From Dehalococcoidia bacterium (lineage in GTDB: Bacteria > Chloroflexota > Dehalococcoidia > CAUJGQ01), in the NCBI GenBank assembly GCA_035310145.1, contig DATGEL010000101.1:1-37241 (forward strand): DNA of 37,241 nt. Direction: 5' to 3'. This document shows, piece after piece, positions 22,243 to 29,638 of this stretch. The notes under the pieces were generated by a model, which was given only the letters and a program-made list of their open reading frames with translations, was not told the origin of the DNA and made no database searches. Position 1 is the stretch's first letter. Each line of letters begins with the position of its first letter. The position numbers and the translations under genes are program-made.

Positions 22243-22842
22243 GTGTCCCGGCGGCGCATGCTGCTCATCGTCGTCGTGCTCGGAGCGCTCGCGGTGACTT
22301 GCAGCGCAGCCGCCCACCTGACCCTTGCCGGCGACCGCGACAGCAGCGGCTTCGATGCGTATCTGCATCGCTCGAGCGGTGCGCTCGCCGACCCGGTGAA
22401 CCTGATCTTCCGTGGCAGCCTCAGCGAGGCCGAGGCCGCGGTGCCGCGTGTGCTCGGCTGGCAGCCCGTACGGGGCAGCATGATGGTCTTCTATGACCGC
22501 GGCGAGCACCGGCGCACGGCGGCGCAGTTCGGCATGGGGCTGCCCGGCGGCTCGCGCTATCACCTGCGGCTCGAAGCCGCCAGGAACGCGCGCGGGCAGG
22601 CGTACGTGCTGGCCGGCGTGCACCGCGACGATCCGGCCGCCTGCGGTCACGTCGGGCGTGCCTTCGATGCCGCGCGCGATCTGGTCGCGGGCCAGTTCCG
22701 GCAGGCCGGCTATACCGTGGGCAGCCTGGAGCCGGGCAACACGCGGCCGGGCCGCCAGTGCGACGGCAGCCTGAGCGCGGGCGACGGCCGCATCGCGGTG
22801 ATCGATCTCTCATCCGCGCCGGCGGCAACCACGACGCCGTGA
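22243..22842 (+). CDS. Exported or membrane-anchored hypothetical protein
   Basis: The 199-residue protein begins at GTG 22243, 5 bases after GGAGG. MSRRRMLLIVVVLGALAVTC is an N-terminal signal or anchor helix; the Cys in VTCSAAA is not in a clean lipobox. The rest (DPVNLIFRGSLSEAEAAVPR, then VLGWQPVRGSMMVFYD and RYHLRLEAAR) loosely resembles the LssY C-terminal-like domain, in which a DPxNLxFxG start and a GW motif recur. That likeness is from memory of the pattern and is weak. The function is unknown. It has its own extended -10 promoter at 22210. Confidence 0.65.
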   Translation: MSRRRMLLIVVVLGALAVTCSAAAHLTLAGDRDSSGFDAYLHRSSGALADPVNLIFRGSLSEAEAAVPRVLGWQPVRGSMMVFYDRGEHRRTAAQFGMGLPGGSRYHLRLEAARNARGQAYVLAGVHRDDPAACGHVGRAFDAARDLVAGQFRQAGYTVGSLEPGNTRPGRQCDGSLSAGDGRIAVIDLSSAPAATTTP

Positions 22843-22940
22843 TCAACGCCCCGCGAGGCGCGGCGCCTGTCGGGCCGGTATCGCCCGCATCGTGTCCGCC
22901 CACGTTGCCCCGCCTTGCGCACGATTCGCGGGCAAACGGG

Positions 22941-23012
22941 TGAGCCGGGTGGGATTCGAACCCACGATCAACGGATTAAAAGTCCGCTGCACTGCCGCTG
23001 TGCTACCGGCCC
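22941..23012 (-). tRNA. tRNA-Lys (anticodon UUU)
   Basis: The minus strand folds into a complete cloverleaf: acceptor GGGCCGG/CCGGCTC (one G-U pair), D arm GCAC/GTGC, anticodon arm GCGGA/TCCGT with loop CTTTTAA, variable loop TGATC, and T arm GTGGG/CCCAC with loop TTCGAAT. The anticodon TTT is at 22978-22980. The discriminator is A, and CCA is not encoded (CCC follows). The gene lies between the exported protein and signal peptidase I. Confidence 0.96.
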
Positions 23013-23090
23013 CAGGCGAGAAGGGAAGGCGCCCGCCGCGCACTTGCGCCGAGCGCTATCAGTGTACGCCGTGTGCGACGTAGACGCCTG

Positions 23091-24056
23091 CTACTGGCCG
23101 TCGGCTTTGGGCGCGAGCTTCGTGGCGTGGTTCGGCGCGAGGCCGATGTTGTCCCAGCCGTGCTGGCACTGGGCGCCGCCGCACCAGTAGATCAGCAGCG
23201 CCTTGCCGATGATCTTGTTCGCCTGCACCGGTCCCCAGAAGCGCGAGTCGCTGCTGTTGCCGCGATTGTCGCCCATCACAAAGAACTGATCCGGCCCCAG
23301 CACCACGTGGCAGTACTGGCCCTGGCACTCGGTGCGCTGCTTGATGTACGGCTCGTCCACGGCCTGGCCGTTCACCGTCACCGTGTTGTCGTGCACGTCT
23401 ACCGTGTCGCCCGGCCGGCCGATCACGCGCTTGATGAAGTCCTTCGAGTCGCCGCCAACCTGCGGCGGCGGATGAAAGACGATCACGTCGCCGCGCTGCG
23501 GGCCGTGGAAGATGTAGTGCATCGGATCGTTGCCCGCGGAGACGAACGGCAAGAACTTGTGCACGGTGCGCAGGTCGATGCGCGCATACACGGCCTTGTT
23601 CACCAACATGTATTCGCCGTCGATGAAGCTCGGCACCATGCTGGAGCCTTCGACCTTGAAGTTCTGCACCACCGCCCGCACGGCAAGGAAGATCAGCACC
23701 GCGAGGACGATGGTCTCCACCACCTCGCGCACGATCGCCAGCGTCGAGCGGCCGCGGCGCTTCGGCTCCGGCGCCGGAGGGCCCTCGTCCACCGGCGCTT
23801 CGTCCGCCGCGATCACCGAGCCGAGCTGCGATGCAGGGTAGCCGATCTCGTCCGCCGGCGGCGGCTCCAGGCCACCCGCCATGTCCGGAAAGCGCGACAC
23901 TAACCGCGACGGCTGCCCCGGCAGGGGCGGGGCGCCTACCAGCCCATCGTCGGATTCCGTTTCGATCTGCGAGGTGACGGGCGCGGCGGAAAGAGGGAGA
24001 TACCTCCGATCGCCGGAAGCGCCGTTTTCGGAGGGCGGAGGGTAATTGCTGCTCAA
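23091..24056 (-). CDS. lepB: Signal peptidase I
   Basis: The 321-residue membrane protease removes signal peptides from exported proteins. After a cytoplasmic, Pro/Asp-rich extension of about 100 residues there is one membrane helix (about 107-130), then FKVEGSSMVPSF with nucleophile S139, KDFIKRVIGRPGDTVDV with general base K209, and GDNRGNSSDSRFWGPV, the family's box E. The usual Ser/Lys dyad is therefore complete. The long N-terminal extension is unusual in length; it could be partly non-coding if an internal start is used, but no better start with a ribosome binding site is evident. An extended -10 (TGCTATACT) lies about 95 bases upstream. Confidence 0.95.
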   Translation of the reverse strand: MSSNYPPPSENGASGDRRYLPLSAAPVTSQIETESDDGLVGAPPLPGQPSRLVSRFPDMAGGLEPPPADEIGYPASQLGSVIAADEAPVDEGPPAPEPKRRGRSTLAIVREVVETIVLAVLIFLAVRAVVQNFKVEGSSMVPSFIDGEYMLVNKAVYARIDLRTVHKFLPFVSAGNDPMHYIFHGPQRGDVIVFHPPPQVGGDSKDFIKRVIGRPGDTVDVHDNTVTVNGQAVDEPYIKQRTECQGQYCHVVLGPDQFFVMGDNRGNSSDSRFWGPVQANKIIGKALLIYWCGGAQCQHGWDNIGLAPNHATKLAPKADGQ

Positions 24057-24150
24057 GGCGTCCGATCCACTCCGCCACGCGCGGCGGAGATCCTCCGCGG
24101 GCGCCGGCGGGCCGCGCGCCGAAACGGCAAGAGTTCACGCGCGTGCTTTG

Positions 24151-24159
24151 AGTATAGCA
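24151..24159 (-). promoter_or_regulatory. Extended -10 promoter for signal peptidase gene
   Basis: On the minus strand the sequence TGCTATACT is an extended -10 element, 95-103 bases before the ATG at 24056. The same TGCTATACT is seen before the gene at 22243. A -35 is weak (TTCGGT, 18 bases upstream of TATACT). Confidence 0.45.
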
Positions 24160-24217
24160 TCGGCTCACGCACGCACCGAATAGAGGATTTCGCCGCGAAC
24201 CAGCCGCAATGCTCATT

Positions 24218-24303
24218 GTTAGACATGGTTTCAATACCGGCTCGCGTTCCCCCTTGCAGGTGCGCGATCGCACGTGAACGCGGTTTTGAAACCATCTGTT
24301 AAC
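24218..24303. other. Long nested inverted repeat, possible structured RNA or cruciform
   Basis: Three concentric stems lie in one 86-base stretch: ATGGTTTCAA (24225-24234) with TTGAAACCAT (24286-24295), 10 bp perfect; CGCGTTC (24243-24249) with GAACGCG (24276-24282); and GTGCG (24260-24264) with CGCAC (24269-24273), loop CGAT. GTTA/TAAC can extend the base. It lies in the 561-base divergent region between the signal peptidase and DUF1800 genes, where no gene is recognised. It has no terminal T-tract, so a terminator is not obvious. Confidence 0.6.
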
Positions 24304-24364
24304 CCCCTGCGCGGTGTACGCGACGCCGGGCCGGCTCGACACGCCCTCATCGGATTCTCATCGC

Positions 24365-24408
24365 CCGCGGCCACGCTGCATCTGCGGCAACGTGATCGGT
24401 GGCCGCGG
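24365..24408. other. Second inverted repeat upstream of the DUF1800 gene
   Basis: CCGCGGCCAC (24365-24374) and GTGGCCGCGG (24399-24408) pair perfectly over 10 bases around a 24-base loop. A smaller hairpin GACCC-TTCC-GGGTC follows at 24545-24558, next to a tandem repeat. Between 24410 and 24540 I see nothing else of note. Confidence 0.55.
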
Positions 24409-24557
24409 CAGTTCGGAGCGGCGCCGGGCCGCAGGCTTCCAGGAAGAGCAACAATCCGCTGACGGCTGAAACGCGGTCGCCGTGGTCGTCGTGCTCTACG
24501 GCGATAGGCGTCGCGCCGGCTCCGCGGAGCTTGCCGGTCGAGCAGACCCTTCCGGGT

Positions 24558-24604
24558 CGTGAAGCATTTTCGTCGTGAAGCATTTTCGTCGTGAAGCATT
24601 TTCA
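24558..24604 (+). repeat. 16-base tandem repeat (about 2.9 copies) at the DUF1800 ribosome binding site
   Basis: The unit CGTGAAGCATTTTCGT is repeated at 24558, 24574 and 24590, the last copy ending TTTTCAA and running into AAGGAGG (24604-24610). The copies are identical apart from that end. The A/T content is higher than in the surroundings. Copy number could change the distance between a promoter and the start codon at 24618. Confidence 0.85.
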
Positions 24605-24617
24605 AGGAGGTCGGGAA

Positions 24618-26165
24618 GTGGACGGGCAGGGACGATCCGAGCGCCGGCCTGGCGGCATCGCCTCGCGCCGCGCCTTTCTGCGAGGGGCCGCGACCGCCGG
24701 CGTGGGCGCGGCGCTCGTCACGCTCTGGGAGCCGGCGAACCTGGGGCGGGTGCGCAGCGCACAGGCCGCCATGGCGCTGGATGGCGCCGCGCGCCGTTCG
24801 CGATCGCATAACGCCTGGATCGCCGAGGGCGGCGACGGCGGCCGCAATCAGACCGCGGACGATCGCGCACAGATGGCGCACCTGCTGCGCCGCGCCGGCT
24901 TCTCCGCAACACCGGCCGAGGTCGACGCGCTGCTGCCGCTCGGCATCGCCGGCGCCGTCGATTTCCTGCTGAACTACGACCAGGTCGCGGACCCGGCGCT
25001 CGACTACGCCAACGGCGTCGGCCTGGACCTGAGCAAGACCACCGACGCGATTCGCTGGTGGTTGCTGCGCATGATCTACACCACCCGCCCCTTGCAGGAG
25101 AAGCTGACGCTCTTCTGGCACGGCATTCTCACCTCGGCCGTGTCCAAGGTCGGCCAGCGCTACCTGAACACGCTGCTGGCGCAGAACGAGTTCCTGCGCG
25201 CCAACGCCACCAGCACATACGACGTGCTGCTCAAGGGCATCTCCCGCGACCCGGCGATGATGGTCTGGCTCGATCTGCAAACCAGCACGAAAGCGCACCC
25301 AAACGAGAACTTCGCCCGCGAGCTGCAAGAGCTGTTCTCGCTTGGTATCGGCAACTACAGCGAAGACGACGTACGCGAGGCGGCCCGCGCCCTTACCGGC
25401 TACCAGCTCGATAAGGATCGCAACTTCGTCTACAACGCCAAACAGCACGACGACGGCGCGAAGACCTATCTGGGCCAAACGGGCAACTGGGGCGGCGACG
25501 ACATCATCGACATCATCCTGCAGCAACGCGCCGCCGCCGAGTACATCGTGAAGCGCCTGTGGAGCTTCTTCGCCTATCCGAACCCCGAGGCCGAAGTCAT
25601 CGCCGCCCTGGCCGACACCTTCCAGTCGTCGAGCTACAGCATCAAGGCGGTGCTGCGGCAACTGTTCACCACGCCGCAGTTCTACAGCGACACGGCGATG
25701 GGCGCGCTGATCAAGAGCCCCACCGAGTTCGTGGTCGGCGCCGTGCGCAGCCTCGGCCTGCAAACCGACGCCTCGACCTTCCCGCAGCAGATGGCGCTGA
25801 TGAATCAGTTGCTCTTCGATCCGCCGAACGTGGCGGGCTGGCCCGGTGGCGCAGCCTGGCTGAGCAGCAGCACCTTCTTTGCCCGCATGAACTTCCTGAA
25901 CGGCCTGATCTACGCGAAGGCCGGCGGCCCGACCAGCCAGCCGGACGCGACGCAGCTGCTGGGCGACTACGCCGGCCTCTCGCCCGACGATGCGATCGGC
26001 ACGGCCGCGGCCACGCTGCTGAGCACACAGCTCGGCGGTTCCAGCCAGCAGGTGATCACGCAGTTCCTCAGCGACACGAACGGCGGCACGGCGCAGGTCA
26101 CGGACAAGAACGTCAAGTCGTTCCTCTACCTCGTGCTGGCAACGCCCGAGGGCCAGCTCGTGTAA
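24618..26165 (+). CDS. DUF1800 family protein, Tat-exported
   Basis: The 515-residue protein starts with GTG at 24618, 7 bases after AAGGAGG; upstream in-frame codons fall in a tandem repeat. ASRRAFLRGAATAGVGAALV (residues 14-33) is a twin-arginine signal. The DUF1800 pattern follows: ADDRAQMAHLLRRAGFSATPAEVD near the start, LTLFWHGILTSAVSKVG, NENFARELQELFSLGIGNY, YTEDDV-like YSEDDVREAARALTGYQ, and the C-terminal LFDPPNVAGWPGG. The family has no established activity; it is found next to DUF1501 genes in many bacteria, and both products are predicted to be exported folded. It probably forms an operon with the DUF1501 gene 96 bases downstream. Confidence 0.93.
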   Translation: MDGQGRSERRPGGIASRRAFLRGAATAGVGAALVTLWEPANLGRVRSAQAAMALDGAARRSRSHNAWIAEGGDGGRNQTADDRAQMAHLLRRAGFSATPAEVDALLPLGIAGAVDFLLNYDQVADPALDYANGVGLDLSKTTDAIRWWLLRMIYTTRPLQEKLTLFWHGILTSAVSKVGQRYLNTLLAQNEFLRANATSTYDVLLKGISRDPAMMVWLDLQTSTKAHPNENFARELQELFSLGIGNYSEDDVREAARALTGYQLDKDRNFVYNAKQHDDGAKTYLGQTGNWGGDDIIDIILQQRAAAEYIVKRLWSFFAYPNPEAEVIAALADTFQSSSYSIKAVLRQLFTTPQFYSDTAMGALIKSPTEFVVGAVRSLGLQTDASTFPQQMALMNQLLFDPPNVAGWPGGAAWLSSSTFFARMNFLNGLIYAKAGGPTSQPDATQLLGDYAGLSPDDAIGTAAATLLSTQLGGSSQQVITQFLSDTNGGTAQVTDKNVKSFLYLVLATPEGQLV

Positions 26166-26166
26166 G

Positions 26167-26261
26167 GGTTAAGGAATGGTGGACTGTGGCACCGCCTTAA
26201 CCAATACAACACCGCAGTTCCCCCTCTCCATTTCATGGAGAGGGGGCCAGGGGGTGAGGCC
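26167..26261 (+). repeat. Palindromic element abutting the DUF1501 start codon
   Basis: A first inverted repeat GGTTAAGG (26167-26174)/CCTTAACC (26195-26202) is followed by a hairpin with 12-bp perfect arms, CCCCCTCTCCAT (26220-26231) and ATGGAGAGGGGG (26235-26246), loop TTC. The end CCAGGGGGTGAGGCC touches the ATG at 26262. Left and right edges match the element at 11149-11222 almost exactly. Confidence 0.78.
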
Positions 26262-27491
26262 ATGTTTACACGGCGCGACTTCATCAAGACCGGCGCGGCG
26301 CTGGTTTCGCTCGGCGCCGGCGTACCCAGGATCTTCCGCCAGGGGCTGGCGCTGGCCGACTACGACGCCTCGGACCAGCCGGAGCGCACGCTGGTCGTGC
26401 TGCAGCTCGCCGGCGGCAACGACGGCCTCAACACCGTGATCCCCTACGCCGACGGCAACTATCACACGCTGCGCCCCGCGCTCGGTATCGCGCCGGAGAA
26501 GGTCATCCGCCTGAACGACACACTGGGCCTGCATCCGGCGATGACCGGGCTCAAAGCCCTCTGGGACCAGAAGATGGTCGCGATCGTCAACGGCGTGGGC
26601 TACCCGAACCCGAACTACTCGCACTTCCGTGCGATGGAGATCTGGCAGTCGGCCCACCCGGAGACGGTCCCCGGCGAGGGCTGGGTCGGCACGTACCTCG
26701 ACGCGCAGGCAGCCGAGCACAACTCGCTGATCGGCCTCAACATCGGTGCCTCGACGCCGCCGGAGTTTTACTCGGCGCTGCCGCCCGTGCCCTCGTTCCA
26801 GCGGCCGCAGGACTACCAGTTGCGCCCCGGCTCCGATCCGGCAGCGCAGAACAAGCAGCGCGACACCTCGGTGCTGCAACTCTACGAGCTGCTGCCGGGC
26901 GAGGCGAAGTACGGCGCCCTCCTGCAGGGCACGGTCGAAGACTCGTTCGACAGCTCGCAGAAGCTGACCGGCATCGTCAACGACTATAAGACGACGGTGC
27001 AGTATCCGCAGTCGGGCCTCGCCAACGGCCTGAAGATGATCGCTGCGGTGCTCGCCGCGAACGTCGGCTTGCGCGTGGCGCACGTCACGATCGGCGGCTT
27101 CGACACGCACTCGCGCCAGGCGAACACGCAGGAGACGCTGTTGCAGCAGCTCTCGGACGGGCTGGCGGCCTTCTACCAGGACCTGGCGCAGCACAACCGC
27201 GCCCAGAACACGGTGACGATGACCTGGTCGGAGTTCGGCCGCCGCGCCGGCCAGAACGCGTCGGACGGCACCGACCACGGCTCGGCCGCGCCGCTGTTCG
27301 TCGTCGGCGGGCCGGTGAAGGGCGGCTTCTACGGCGACTATCCCTCGCTCGCCAACCTGGACGCCGGCAACCTGCGCTTCACCACGGATTTTCGCGCGGT
27401 CTACGCCACGCTGCTCGACCGCTGGCTGCAGGCCGACGCCGACGCCCTGCTCGGCGCCCACTTCGACCGGCTGGGCTTTCTGGCAGCGTGA
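26262..27491 (+). CDS. DUF1501 family protein, Tat-exported
   Basis: The 409-residue protein begins MFTRRDFIKTGAALVSLGAG, a twin-arginine signal. DUF1501 features are TLVVLQLAGGNDGLNTVIPYAD, LNDTLGLHPAMTGLKALW, VAIVNGVGYPNPNYSHFRAMEIWQ, GGFDTHSRQANTQ, WSEFGRRAGQNASDGTDHGSAAP and a C-terminal FRAVYATLLDRWL. The GTDHG motif and the preceding GGNDG are those of the alkaline phosphatase/sulfatase-like metal-binding fold to which the family is related. The activity is unknown. It is the partner of the DUF1800 gene before it. The ribosome binding region lies in the palindromic repeat. Confidence 0.94.
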   Translation: MFTRRDFIKTGAALVSLGAGVPRIFRQGLALADYDASDQPERTLVVLQLAGGNDGLNTVIPYADGNYHTLRPALGIAPEKVIRLNDTLGLHPAMTGLKALWDQKMVAIVNGVGYPNPNYSHFRAMEIWQSAHPETVPGEGWVGTYLDAQAAEHNSLIGLNIGASTPPEFYSALPPVPSFQRPQDYQLRPGSDPAAQNKQRDTSVLQLYELLPGEAKYGALLQGTVEDSFDSSQKLTGIVNDYKTTVQYPQSGLANGLKMIAAVLAANVGLRVAHVTIGGFDTHSRQANTQETLLQQLSDGLAAFYQDLAQHNRAQNTVTMTWSEFGRRAGQNASDGTDHGSAAPLFVVGGPVKGGFYGDYPSLANLDAGNLRFTTDFRAVYATLLDRWLQADADALLGAHFDRLGFLAA

Positions 27492-27755
27492 GCTGCCCTT
27501 ACTCCCATACACAGGCGATAGGAGATCCACCACGCTCAACGAGCGTATGGGCGAGAGAAGCGGACCGAGCCGAGCTGCGGCTTTCCGGTGCGCCGTAGGT
27601 CGCGCCACGCGGCGCGAAGGGCGCACAAGTCGCGCACCCACAATCGACAGCTAACCCGACGCCCCCGGTACTTCTCCAGCCGGATCGCCCCACTCCCTCT
27701 CCCAGGATTGGGAGAGGGACCAGTAGAAGATCACGGGGGTGAGGATGAGGGCCGA
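27492..27755. repeat. Composite palindromic element, type A copy 3 (reversed)
   Basis: This fills the gap between the convergent DUF1501 and ABC permease genes. Its right hairpin has 10-bp arms (27695-27704/27709-27718, loop GGAT); the inner stems are TCGCGCC-ACGC-GGCGCGA (27600-27617), itself enclosed by GTGCGCC/GGCGCAC (27588-27594/27620-27626); the left part pairs CCCATAC with GTATGGG. The stretch AACCCGAC to CGGATCGCCCC matches the reverse complement of the copy at 620-862. The right edge is GATGAGGGCCGA. Because it sits between converging genes, a ribosome-binding role does not apply here. Confidence 0.75.
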
Positions 27756-27761
27756 AAGCCT

Positions 27762-28637
27762 TCAGTGCTCCTCGACGCTCAGCGCCAGGCGCGAGCTGAC
27801 GATGCCGCGCTGCAGGCGGAGGCGGGCGCGGAAGATCACGAAGGCCAGCACGACGACGAACAGGGCGGCCGAGAAGAGCACGATCGTCGCGCCGGAGGCC
27901 ACGTCGGTGTAATAGCTGGTGTAGATGCCGGCGAAGCCCGTCAGCGCGCCCAGCAGCGTGGCGAGAATCAGCATCTTCGCGAAGCTGTCGGTGAACAGCC
28001 GCGCGATCACGGGCGGAATCACCAGCGCCGCCGCGATCAGCGTCACGCCCATCACGTTGATCGAGACGATGATCGCCGCCGCCAGCACGAGGGCAAACAA
28101 CGCGTCGACCGCGCCCGTGGGCACGCCGTAGATGCCGGCGACCTCGGGGTCGAAAGTCAGGAACAGTAACTGCTTGTAGGCGAAGAAGATCACGAGCAGC
28201 GTGGCGGCCGAGACGCCGGCGATCACGGCCAGGTCCGTGTTGGTCACGCCGAGCAGGTTGCCGAACAGCGCCGCGTCGAAGTTGCGCGTGAAGGAGTGGG
28301 CGCGCGAGATCAGCGCCACACCGAAGGCGAAGCTGGCCGTGGTCACGATGCCGATCGCCGCGTCGGCGCCGATCTGCCGCCGCTTCGTCGTCTGGTTGAT
28401 CAGCAGCGCCGCCACGAAGCCCCAGGCGCCGGCGATCAGGTAGAAGTTCCAGCCGAGCACGTAGCCGACGACGGCGCCGCCGAACACCGCGTGCGACATG
28501 CCGTGGCCGATGTAGCTCATCTTCCGCAGCACGACGAAGGCGCCGACCAGGCCGCACAAGCCGCCCACCAGCGTGGCGGCCAGCAGCCCATGGCGGAAGA
28601 ACTCGTAGTCGAACGGGGCGAAGAGGTCGAGAAACAT
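27762..28637 (-). CDS. Metal (Zn/Mn-type) ABC transporter permease
   Basis: The 291-residue integral membrane protein belongs to the ABC-3 family (ZnuB/TroC/SitC type). It shows about eight hydrophobic helices and the family segments FVVLRKMSYIGHGMSHAVFGGA near the N-terminus, FDPEVAGIYGVPTGAVDAL in the middle, and VMGVTLIAAALVIPPVIARL, where the ATPase-contacting region lies. It should form the channel importing a divalent metal. The ATPase gene ends 5 bases upstream of its start, so the three genes form an operon. Confidence 0.93.
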   Translation of the reverse strand: MFLDLFAPFDYEFFRHGLLAATLVGGLCGLVGAFVVLRKMSYIGHGMSHAVFGGAVVGYVLGWNFYLIAGAWGFVAALLINQTTKRRQIGADAAIGIVTTASFAFGVALISRAHSFTRNFDAALFGNLLGVTNTDLAVIAGVSAATLLVIFFAYKQLLFLTFDPEVAGIYGVPTGAVDALFALVLAAAIIVSINVMGVTLIAAALVIPPVIARLFTDSFAKMLILATLLGALTGFAGIYTSYYTDVASGATIVLFSAALFVVVLAFVIFRARLRLQRGIVSSRLALSVEEH

Positions 28638-28642
28638 CGTCT

Positions 28643-29638
28643 CTATCCGTCGTGGCTGTGCCCGTCGACGTGGCCCGCAGCGCCGGCGTGGACGTGCTCG
28701 TGCGAGTGACTGTGCTCGTGTTCATGCACGTGGCCCTGGCCCCGCGCCAGCGCCTCCTTGAGGAAGTGCGGCATGTCCGAGACGAGCGTCAGGCCGTCCT
28801 GCTTGAGCACGAAGATCGGCGCCTTATACGTGCGGCTGAGCACCTCCGGCGTAAACACGTCGTCGGGATGGCCCTGCGCCACGATGGCGCCGTTGACGCA
28901 GACCACGAAGGGCAGGTGCGCGGCCACGGCGTTGATCTCGTGCGTGGCCATGATCACGGTCACGCCCTCGGCGTTCAGGTCGGCCAGGATGTGCAGGATG
29001 TCGTCGCGCGTGCGGATATCCACGCCGCTGGTGGGCTCGTCCAGCAACAGCAGCTTCGGGCTGCGGATCAGCGCCCGCGCCAGGAAGACGCGCTGCTGCT
29101 GGCCGCCGGAAAGGTTGCGGATGTGGCGATTGTGCAGATCCGCCAGCCCCAGCCGTTCGAGGATGCCGAACATGCGCTCGCGGTCGCGCCGCCGCGCCCA
29201 GGGCCAGGGGCCGGACTCCATCGTCCGCCCCATCAGCACGACTTCCGCCACGGTCACCGGGAAGTTCCAGTCCACGGTTTCGAGCTGCGGCACGTAGCCG
29301 ACGTGCGCCCGCCGCCGGCCGGAGACGCGCTTGCCGTCCACCAGCACCTCGCCGCGGTAGACCTCGACGGCGCCCAGCATGGCGCGCAGCAGCGAGGTCT
29401 TGCCGGAGCCGCTGGGTCCGACGATGCCGGCGAACTGGCCGGGCGCGATCGCCAGGTTCACATCGCTGAGCACGGGCGTGCCCTGGTAGCCGATAGAGAC
29501 GCCGCACAGCTCGACCAGCGGCCGCGCGGCCGCCTCGACGGGCAGCGCGCGCGATTGGCCGGGAGTGACAGCCTGCGGCAGCGGCTTGGCGAGTGCCATA
29601 GAACCTCGATCCGGGGCAGCAGACCCCGGCGCCATCAT
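28643..29638 (-). CDS. Metal ABC transporter ATP-binding protein with His-rich tail
   Basis: The 331-residue ATPase has Walker A GPSGSGKTS, Q-loop YVPQ, signature LSGGQQQR, Walker B LLLLDEPTSG and the switch histidine in MATHE. It powers the adjacent Zn/Mn-type importer. The last 35 residues are an unusual His-rich tail (HVHEHEHSHSHEHVHAG, GHVDGHSHDG) that could bind zinc or buffer it at the membrane. Two starts are possible: the ATG at 29638 overlaps the stop of the binding-protein gene (ATGA), implying coupling, while the ATG at 29599 has GAGG 4 bases upstream. I chose the longer form; the shorter has 318 residues and loses no domain. Confidence 0.9.
   Translation of the reverse strand: MMAPGSAAPDRGSMALAKPLPQAVTPGQSRALPVEAAARPLVELCGVSIGYQGTPVLSDVNLAIAPGQFAGIVGPSGSGKTSLLRAMLGAVEVYRGEVLVDGKRVSGRRRAHVGYVPQLETVDWNFPVTVAEVVLMGRTMESGPWPWARRRDRERMFGILERLGLADLHNRHIRNLSGGQQQRVFLARALIRSPKLLLLDEPTSGVDIRTRDDILHILADLNAEGVTVIMATHEINAVAAHLPFVVCVNGAIVAQGHPDDVFTPEVLSRTYKAPIFVLKQDGLTLVSDMPHFLKEALARGQGHVHEHEHSHSHEHVHAGAAGHVDGHSHDG

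Noticed and set aside
24274-24462. Small open frame between the signal peptidase and DUF1800 genes
   Set aside because: It lies across the nested inverted repeat, has no ribosome binding site, and its translation is Arg/Pro-rich and shadow-like.
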